A program made the translations under genes and the position numbers. This document shows, in pieces, positions 55,658 to 64,000 of a stretch of DNA of 64,000 bases. Under the pieces are notes generated by a model. It did not search any database. It saw only the letters and a program-made list of their open reading frames with translations, and had not been told where the DNA came from. Numbering within the stretch: position 1 is the first letter of the stretch; every line of letters begins with the position of its first letter. The DNA comes from Tolypocladium sp. Sup5 PDA-1 (lineage: Eukaryota; Ascomycota; Sordariomycetes; Hypocreales; Ophiocordycipitaceae), in contig JPHH03000025.1 in the NCBI GenBank assembly GCA_000750105.3, positions 1-64,000 on the forward strand. The letters run 5' to 3'.

Positions 55658-57570
55658 TCAGCCCGTGCGCTTCTCAGCAACCTCCTCGACCGCCTCGCTA
55701 AACGGCGCCTCCTCCTTGGTCATGGCAGTGACGTCCTGGTTCCGCAGGAAGTCGTCGAGCTCCTTGCGCTGCGCGTCCGACACGTCGTTGACGTGGACGG
55801 CCACGTCGTCGCCGAAGCGGGCCGAGATCTCCTCGAGCGACAGCCCGGCCGTCTCGGGGAAGTAGAAGTACACGATGGGGATGAAGACGATGCACCACGC
55901 GATGATGACGAGGTAGTACTTCCAGCCGACCTGGTCGATGCCGATGGGCGCCGTCTGCAGCAGGATGATGGTGGAGGCGAACTGGCCGAAGAGCGAGAAG
56001 CCCATGCCGATGGGGCGGATCTCGGTGGTGAAGATTTCGGAGACGTAGAGATACATGGTTGTGTCGCAGAGCGTGCTACATGGCCGCGTATGTTAGTCAC
56101 ATGTGAGATGAAGACGTCCATGCCAGGCGGGGGGCCAGCTCACCCCTGGAACGCAAGATACAGAAAGACAAAGAAGACGCCCGCCGCGTTGCCGGCCTGG
56201 TTGGTCGTGCCGCTGTACTGCGCGATGCAGCCCACGAAGCCAGACGTGGTGAAGAGGCAGCCGAAGAGGCCGACCATGAACATCCACCGCCGCGAGTTGA
56301 CCCTGTCGTGGAGCCAGGCGCCGAGGGGGTTGTAGATAAGGCCGGCGGTTGTCAGCCACAGCGCGGACAGGAGCAGGGGCATGTAGTTTGTCTGGCCGAG
56401 GTTGGTGTACAGGATGACGGAGTAGTTGTTCTGTGCAGTGTTAGCCACAGGTTCCACGAACTACATTCCATACTTTCCCCAAGTGCAAGGCTTCAAGTGT
56501 GACATACAATCACGAGCGGCCCGGCAAACTCCGCGCCCCATTGCGTGAGGAAGCCGATCATCATCCTCTTGCGGTAGCTCTTCTTCTTAATCACCGCCGT
56601 CCACGGCGTACAGCCCATGGCCTTGAGCTTCTGCGCGTCCAGCGCAATCTGCATCTTGACCTGGTACAGCTCCTCCCGGGCCACCAGGTCGTCAGGGTCA
56701 TCCGGCGACCTGCGCAGCTCGCGGAGGACCTTCCACGCCTGCTCGACGCGGCCCTTCTGCAGCAGCCAGCGCGGCGACCGGGGGATCCAGGCGGACGTGA
56801 CGAGCAGCACCAGCGGCGACAGGCACTGCACGCACAGCGGGAAGCGCCACGCAAACGACGGGTTCTTGTCCGTGGCGAAGTAGCACGCGAAGCCCAGCCA
56901 GCCGGACAGCATGTACCCGAAGACGAGGAAGATGGCGTGGTGCCCGACGAGCCAGCCTCGCCGGTCCGGCGGCGCGAGCTCCGAGAGGTACATGGGGCAC
57001 GCGGTGACGAGGATGCCGACGCCCAGCCCGGAGACGACTCGCCCGACCTGGAACATGCTGTGATGCGAACATTATTGTCAGCCCAGCGATCCGACGCTGT
57101 GAAGCGCGAGCCGCGATGGCTCTGTGGGCAACGCCTTACGCCAGGTTTGCAGCGCCGCCCTGAAAGGCACCGCCGACGACGGCGCAGCACGCGCCCATCT
57201 GGATGCACACCTTCCTCCCGAGCGCCGTGGCCGCCCACATGATGAACAGGCTGCCCACCGCGCCGCCGGCGCTGTAGAGCCCGTTGGCCGTGGCGATGGC
57301 CTGCGCGGTTCTAGAGCCGTACCCCGGCTCGCCCTGCATGGGCAGGCCGAAGAAGTCGTACCATCCCGGCTGACCGATGGTGCTGCCGATAATCGCGGAG
57401 CAGTATCCGTACGTCTGCCCTCTGTCAGAAATCACGGACAGCCAAGGACAAGGGGGCTCATGGGCTGGACGGGGAGGGAGGCATACGAAGGAGCCAAATG
57501 CAACTGCAATGGTGACGAGCCGGTTGTAGGGGCTCGTCCGCGAGCGACGCTTCTGCGGCTGGGAGAGCAT
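55658..57570 (-). CDS. Sugar-porter family MFS transporter
   Basis: Five exons on the minus strand, 57570-57487, 57414-57140, 57057-56508, 56430-56144 and 56075-55658; 537 aa. The spliced protein has the twelve-segment sugar porter layout: FGSFTYGYCSAIIGSTIGQP in the first segment, ALGRKVCIQMGACCAVVGG, FQVGRVVSGLGVGILVTACP and MYLSELAPPDRRGWLVG, the central IPRSPRWLLQKGR (PESPRW-type motif), YLYVSEIFTTEIRPIGMGF and the closing YFPETAGLSLEEI (PETKG-type motif). The first intron acceptor was placed at the second AG because only that joins GSF to TYGY in frame. Family members import hexoses, pentoses, disaccharides, quinate or other polyols; the exact substrate is not predictable. It shares a divergent promoter with the aldehyde dehydrogenase gene. 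Confidence 0.92.
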
Positions 57571-58158
57571 GGCGATGGTTCAAGACACTTGTCCTCCTGC
57601 AACTTGTCTGCAAGATTTCATCACTCTTTCACAGAGTCCAGAATCTGGCGAGAACGAGCCTCTCGCTGAAACGGCACACGCCCTGTAAATAAGTCAGCCG
57701 CGGCGTCGTCCTCGAGCGCCGCGAGACACTGAGGCGAGCTGAAGTACACGGAGCGGCCCCCTCCTCGAGAGGGAGGCATCACAGCATGACCTCCTGCATC
57801 CCCGTGCCAGCCGCGTCGAGATCCGGCCGGCACGCAGCCCCATATTGCGAAATGCCGGGTGACACGACAGGGTACCGAGTGAGACTTCTCTTCGGAGCGT
57901 GCCACCGCATCTGCACCATCGTGGGGACCCCGTGGGGGGGGGTTGCGGGCGCAAAACACGCCACAAGGGGTCTCCGGTTGTCGGTTGCCGATCGGACGTG
58001 TCCGGTGGACGGGACCCCGCTCGGGAAGTCCAAAAGTCAAATATGTATCTTGGGCCGAGGGCGGTGTTGACGAGCTGCGACGCAATATAGCTGGGTTGTG
58101 CGCGCAAACGAATCGAAAAGTTCCAAGCTGAAGCCCACGCCACGGCAGACCGGTCAAC
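57571..58158. promoter_or_regulatory. Divergent promoter between transporter and aldehyde dehydrogenase
   Basis: 588 bases separate the two start codons of these divergently transcribed cluster genes, an arrangement that allows joint control. Frames crossing the region have no domain. No individual binding site is assigned. Confidence 0.5.
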
Positions 58159-59846
58159 ATGGCGAACCTCCCCTTTAAGCTCACCGACGAGGCCCTCGGT
58201 CAGTTCGACTGCCTCGTCAACGGCCAGCCCGTCGTTGCCAAGTCGGGCAGGCGGTTCGACGTTGTCGACCCCGGCTCCGGCCGCGCCTGGGCGTCGTGCC
58301 CCGACTGCGGCGACGAGGACGTCGACGCCGCCGTCAAGTCGTGCCACGAGGCGTTCCTATCATATTCCAAATGGACGCCGAGACAGCGCTCGCAGTGTCT
58401 CTCGCGGTGGCACCATGAGCTCGTCGCCGCCAAGGACGACCTGGCCAAGATTCTAGTCTACGAGACGGGCAAGCCGCTTGCAGAGGCCAACGGCGAGATC
58501 GACTACGCCCTCACCTTTACCTGGTGGTTCGTCGGCGAGGCGGAGCGGGCGCACGGAAACTCGATCGTGTCGGCCATCCCGGGTCGCCGCGCCATCACCA
58601 TCAAGCAGCCCATTGGCGTCGCGGCAGCGCTGGTGCCGTGGAACTTCCCCGTCGCGCTGTCTCTCAGGAAAATCAGCGCTGCTCTGGCCGCCGGGTGCAC
58701 CATGATCGTCAAGCCCTCGCCGGAGACTCCAATCACAATCCTGGCTCTGGCACAGCTCGCGCTGCGGGCCGGATTCCCCCCGGGAGCGCTCAACGTGCTG
58801 ACGACGAGCCTCGACGGCACGCCAAAGGTGGCAGAGGCGCTCTGCCTGCATCCCCTGGTGAAGAAGGTGACATTCACTGGAAGCACCCGCGTGGGCAAGA
58901 TCATCACCGGCCTATGCGCGAGGAACCTGAAAAAGTCGACGCTGGAGCTGGGGGGGAACTGTCCCTTTGTCGTCTTCGACGACGCCAACCTCGACCAGGC
59001 AATGGGCCAGCTCATGGCCCTCAAGTGGCGACACGCCGGCCAGGCCTGCATATCGTCCAACCGGCTCTACGTCCAGCGCGGCCTGCACGACAGGTTCGTC
59101 GAGGAGCTCATCAAGCAGACGTCCAAGCTCAGGACCGGCCACGGCATGGCAGGAGGAACCACGCTGGGGCCCGTCACCACGCCGCGAGCGCTCGACAAGG
59201 CGGAGGAGATGGCCCAGGACGCGCTCGCAAGGGGCGCAAAGCTGGTGCTGGGCACCGGGAAGCGAATGGACGCTTCCGCTGACGCAGAAAGCAGCGGCGG
59301 CTACTTCATGGAGCCGAGCATCGTGACGGGCGTCACCGACGACATGCTCATGAGCCGCGACGAAATCTTCGCGCCGCTGCTGGGCGTCTCCGTCTTCGAC
59401 ACCGAGGACGAGGTCGTCGCGCGGGCAAACAACACCAGCATGGGCCTCGCCAGCTACGTCTTCACCAAGGACGTCGACCGGCTGTGGAGGATGTTTGAGA
59501 AGCTCGAAGCCGGCATGATTGGGCTGGTGCGTCTCCCCCCCTCTCCCTCTCTTTCTCTCTTCCCTCTTGCCGCATGCTCCCGTTTCTTTTTTTGCGCCTC
59601 CGTTGTTGGCTCGCCGCTTTCCTTTTTTTGCTTGCCCGCAGCCCATTGCTTGATTGGGAACGATTGCTTCAGACAGGTCACTAACTGCAGGGCGGATATT
59701 AGAACACGGGCAACAGCTCGTCCTCGGAGGCTCCGTTTGGCGGCATCAAGGAAAGTGGCTGCGGCAAGGAGAGCGGCAAGGATGTGGCGGTGGACGAGTT
59801 TATGGTGACGAAGAGCGGGACGTTGACGGTCGAGGGCCATTGGTGA
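58159..59846 (+). CDS. Succinate-semialdehyde-type aldehyde dehydrogenase
   Basis: Two exons, 58159-59526 and 59703-59846; 503 aa. The protein has the ALDH fold: VAAALVPWNFPVALSLRKIS and MIVKPSPETPITILALA near residues 155-195, FTGSTRVGKII, the general base Glu in KSTLELGGNCPFVVFDDANL, the catalytic Cys in AGQACISSNRLYVQ, and EIFAPLLGV. The second exon adds the closing SSSEAPFGGIKESGCGKESG and ends VEGHW. The match is best to NAD(P)-dependent succinate-semialdehyde dehydrogenases, which oxidise short semialdehydes to acids that enter the TCA cycle. The 176-base intron is T/C-rich; the acceptor at 59702 was chosen because the earlier CAG leads straight to a stop. Without this splice the conserved C terminus would be lost. 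Confidence 0.93.
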
Positions 59847-62800
59847 GGGCCGTTGGTGACTGGGATATTCGTAGACTGCACGAGGTATTCGTAGTCGTAG
59901 TCGGTAGGATCAAAGGATCAAAGCCACTGCGCGCTCTCTGCAGGGCGGGAGACCGTGACCGCTGTCGACGTTTGCTGCGCCCATCCTTGTTTGCGTCCGT
60001 ATTAAAATGCCGTTCAAGCGTTCTTCTCTGCCGAGCTCAACAATACGTGTATCCGCAATCGTACGCCCCAGCAGGCAGGGGTCGGATACCGAAGCTGCGG
60101 CACCGGGAAACGAGCAGCGGTCCCGGTTCGACGGGGAGCCGGGCGCCTGCTTCCGAGGCGTCCGGTTATGGGTTGGGGGTGATGGCATAAAAGCGGCTTT
60201 GCGTCTCAGGAATCAGGATCGAGTTTTGAGTTGTCCACGAGGTGAAGGAATGAGAAAACGCCCAGCCCTGCATGCTGCGGTCAAGCTCGGGCAACAGCTG
60301 GCATCGCCCAATTGATGGCATTCGGCAGCGGTCTCGGCGCCCGTCCTCCCTGCGCCCTGCGGATGGAGGCATCCTGGCCTGCAGTCATGGGTGACCAGTC
60401 GCAAAGGGGCAATCCCTGGCTGGGCTCGTCCCGAGTCCCCGGTACGGAGTACGGTGTGAAAAGTTTGATCTCTGCTCTGACCGGGCTGCCTCACCAACCA
60501 CTGCCGCGCGTCGGTGTAGCCAAGGTAAGGCGAGGCAGGTATTCGTACCTTGCATGTCGCCGCCACTGCGGAGCGCCCGAAGCAACCAACATTGAGACAT
60601 TGACGAGGCCAAACAGGCGCTCACACACCCGCTGTGGCATCACGCCACTGCGCTGTGAGGAAAGACGGACGTTTGCTAATAATAATATCGCCTCACGGCT
60701 GCCGCAGCTCGCTGCTCATCAATCAGGCGGCCAGCAAACCGCCGTCGCGGGACCCATGTTCGTCGTCGTCTGTCCTTGCGTCGTCCCCCTCGCAGCTTCG
60801 GGAGGCGTCCCGATCCGCATTCCGCAGCGCCTGGCGGCGGTGTCCAGCTCCCTGGGCCTCGCTGGCACGGAGCCTGGGCCGGGAAATGAAACGCTCGGTG
60901 CAGGCCCAGCCCATCCGGTGGGAGAAAAGGGGCACGTTGCGGTGTAGGCAAGGTGAGGTACGAAGTACTGGCAGGTATTTGCTGGTGCTGGCGGTGCTGG
61001 GCCCAGGTGGACCCTGACACGCGAGCCCAGGGGCTGCTGCGCTTCAGGGGTGAGGCTCTTCGGCTCTCGGGACGGACGTCATGGCTGGAGGGCCTGCCAG
61101 CTGCCTCGGCAGCGATTGCACGCGCCAACACGGGGCGAGGTCGTCCTGGCGCTGCACGAAGCTGCAGGTCCCGTCATATTAACTACCATCTTGCCCCAGG
61201 TATGCATACTCGAAGCTGGCTAGAAGCCCGTCGTGAACCAGGGCGCCGGTCAATGTCACATCCCCCGGCGATCGTGGCCGCTAGGGCAGCGTCTTACGGA
61301 GTACGTCCGTAGTCGCCTTCGCATTGACGCTGCCGTCGTCGTCGTCGACTCCACCACCAACCCGCAAGCATCGTGGTCACCCTCGGCGGCCCCCCAGGGT
61401 CCCCAACCAGGCCGCGATTCACCTTGCACTTCTAGAAGCTCGCCAGCGGTTACACGACCCAACCTGACCGTGCGGGCTCGGTGAAGCTCCCGCGCCGCTT
61501 CCATTGGCGCTTCTCGCCGAATCAACGTACCCTATACGGACTAACTCGCTGGCAACACTTTGCGGCGCATGCACCAAGCACGCTACGGACTACAAACGTC
61601 GGTGTCGTCGGCTCGCGCTTCGTTTGCATGAGGTGTTGATGCGGTCAGCCTTGCACGCACGCCGCCATCAAGGCCCCCCCACCCATGCCCATCTCGGCAC
61701 GAAGGGTTACAGCCGTACCGATCACGCAGCTCTGCAGCTTCTCTCATCATGCAGACTCTGCCTGCGTTCCGCCGCCCCGTGCCATTGGCTCCTCCTCTTC
61801 AGCAAACGGCCGGCAAACGTCAGCAAGCCCCTGTGGATCCCCAAGACGTTGCTCGACGGACCGGGCGTAGAACATCGCAGCGTGCAGGGGGCAAGGGTAA
61901 CAAGGGCGGTATCAGGGGTATCGCTGACCGGCCAGGGTTGACCGCAACATCGGAATACATTTATAGTGTAATTAATGAGCTCAGCAAAAGGACTGCCACG
62001 CGAGCTTGTGCGCCCCCCCTCGCTAGCAGACACGCCGTGGACAAAATTCACCACCGCAGGCCGACTGGGGTTTAAAATCTCAGACATCGCCTCCGATTTC
62101 GTTCCCTTTAAAGCTCGCGCACACCCAGACCAGACCGTTAATCTTCATACTTTGCCTTGCAATCTGCTTCGTACCAACCGTCTGCTCTCGCCGCCACATC
62201 TCCTCCCTGTCTTGCCTTGCTCCCAACCGCCACGCTCAGGTCCCAGCTTTGGACCCTTCGGCTGCACCCATCATCACCTTTATACCTTACCGACCGACCA
62301 GCTCACCAGCCGCCGCCATGCCGCGAGGTCCCTATGACACAACCGGCGTCGTGAAGCCAAACGCGCCCAAGCCGCCCAAGCCTTCCAGAGGGTGTTGAAA
62401 CGACCTCTGGTGATGCCTCTGACGGCCCCTTGACGAATCCGCACGGGCTTGGTATGGATGCCGCACACTCCGGGCTCGAGGCACGTTCCAGGTGCTAACC
62501 AACTCGCACAGCCACTGAGCCGCGCCGCTGAACGACGCTTCCGACCGACCGCCTCTAATATTTCTGGGCTTCTGGTGTTTGGAAAGGGAGTTTGCGCTTG
62601 CTTTCTTTTGTTTGGGAACGGCTGGGAAAAAATAGACTTGGGAACGGGCAAAATATTGGCAAGGATGCTGAACACACAACGGCCGGGCCGCCACCGCCTT
62701 AGATTCGATTATGCACAAGAAGCGCGGGCTTTGTTGCAGCATCAGTAATCGCCAGCAATGGCACTAGAATGGAAAAGGCGGCGACGTCAATAACACTTGG

Positions 62801-64000
62801 TTTTCTTTCGCGTTCGCTTGTCGGTGTGCGACGGTGTGACGAGGGCCGAGGGCCGAGCCAAGGAAAAGGCAGCAAGGCCAGCGTCTAGCCGAGCGGTAGA
62901 CCTGTAGCCACCGCGGCGTCGCCATATTGTCTTTCGGGTCCGTCAACATTGGATTGTTGAGCCGCTGGTCCCGTCGGAAGGGCCGAGGTGTCCGGCAGCC
63001 TGAGCCGAGCACTGCGGAGCATAAGCTGACAGCGGCTGCAGCCGGGAGCCGGAGTGGGTATTCGGGGACGGCCGAGGTGGGACTTGCATAGCGGAGCGGC
63101 GCCGCGAACAGTGGAGATCCCGAAGCCACAGGAGCGGTTGGGGAGATTTGGGGACGTAAGTGGTAAAACGGTCCTGCGAAGACAAGAGAAGGTGACAGGC
63201 CAACCTGGGGACGGGCCGCCTATGTACCCTACCTGTAGCCTGTATGTCGACATTGGCGCTGGCCACGTTTTGAATCTGCCGGCTTGACGCGTTTCCAAGC
63301 ATCTCCCCAGAGTCACCACTTTGCTGCCGACCAGGTGGTCTAGGTGCTCAGCCGTGGATGGAAGGATGGAATTCGAGGACCATACGGCCAGCTGAGCTTG
63401 TTGGTGGTTCGGAGGCGTGCAGAGTGTAAGTGGGTAGAAACCAGGAGGACGACGTGATTTGCCCATTGGGAGCTCGAGAAGCTCCTTCTGCTCCCTAAAA
63501 GAACAATGGATTGAATACAGGAGGGGGCGGGGGTCAACGAACAAGCGGGGGATGGCGCAGGAAGCATTAACCAACAATACGGCGGCGCCGGCGAGAATAG
63601 GCCTGGTGGTTTCAACTCTCCAATGGCATCCTTAACAGGTCCTGCGCACGGCACTCGTTTTGTGTGATTGGCCGTTCCCTAGGGAGCTGAACTTTGAAGC
63701 TCCGATGGTGGGGGCGGGGCAGTCCCTACAGGTAACTTATGTCGCTGTTCCTGTCGTGACCTCGTCCGACTCCAAACCGTCACCGACGTCCCCGAACAGC
63801 CTGACCGAGTGGGCTTCGTGCCCGACGACGAGAATGATGCGCAGGCATGTGTAACAGCGCCGGCGCTATCCCGCTGCCAATCGGCAAGCGGACATAGGAC
63901 GAGCTTTGATGTCCTGGATCCCGTCTCGCCCCCCGACTCGCCCCCGACTCGGTTCCTCCTTCACCGAACGGCCCGGCACCAACGGGACCAAAATGCCTCG
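59847..64000. other. Long stretch without a supported gene
   Basis: Frames on both strands are short, overlapping and Arg/Pro/Ser-rich. TACGGAGTA or TACGAAGTA elements occur at 60443, 60959 and 61295. A possible tiny gene starts at 62318 (26 codons, or about 30 if spliced) in a good start context, but it has no recognisable family. The last ~300 bases may be the promoter or first exon of a gene continuing beyond the window; this cannot be decided here. Confidence 0.45.

Noticed and set aside
63660..64000. Possible partial gene at the right edge
   Set aside because: Several frames are open but none shows a domain or a clear start; the evidence is too weak within the window.

Overview
The window is nuclear DNA of a filamentous ascomycete, most likely a sordariomycete of the order Hypocreales. 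The supporting signs are a GC-rich sequence, short introns (mostly 45 to 120 bases) with GT(A/G)-type donors and CTGAC or CTAAC branch sites close to the acceptor, a class II hydrophobin, an AreA/NIT2 nitrogen regulator and an Srb8-type MED12. The species cannot be named from the sequence alone. The first ~60 bases are homopolymer runs that look like a contig end. All intron and exon limits were read by eye and checked for reading phase.

Region 1 (1-26 kb) is a housekeeping and regulatory block: an RBR/IBR RING protein with a degenerate RING2, ribosomal protein eS28, an Rgd1-type F-BAR/RhoGAP, Mediator subunit 12 (minus), a secreted CREG-family protein (minus), the septation kinase DBF2/SidB (plus) and the GATA factor AreA (minus). 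Long non-coding stretches separate them.

Region 2 (26-35 kb) is sparse. It holds a long AreA upstream region, a small cysteine-rich protein, and a decayed cation/proton exchanger gene whose two remaining pieces flank a complete class II hydrophobin gene. A WBP11-type splicing factor and an uncharacterised protein with an unclear 5' end follow.

Region 3 (35-48 kb) holds a monocarboxylate-type MFS transporter with a polyglutamine tail, phosphopantothenate-cysteine ligase (CoA synthesis) beside an acetyl-CoA transporter, a CENP-O kinetochore protein with a GC-AG intron, a repeat-rich GPI-anchored wall protein, and Yae1.

Region 4 (48-60 kb) looks like a compact metabolic gene cluster: a 3-isopropylmalate dehydrogenase-like enzyme, a short-chain dehydrogenase, a transcription factor carrying both C2H2 and Zn2Cys6 fingers, a cyclase/hydrolase, a sugar-porter-type transporter and a succinate-semialdehyde-type aldehyde dehydrogenase. 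Two divergent promoters tie the outer pairs together. A catabolic route with its own regulator is a reasonable inference; the substrate is unknown.

From 59.8 kb to the end no gene could be supported. No tRNA, rRNA, CRISPR array or intact transposon was recognised.
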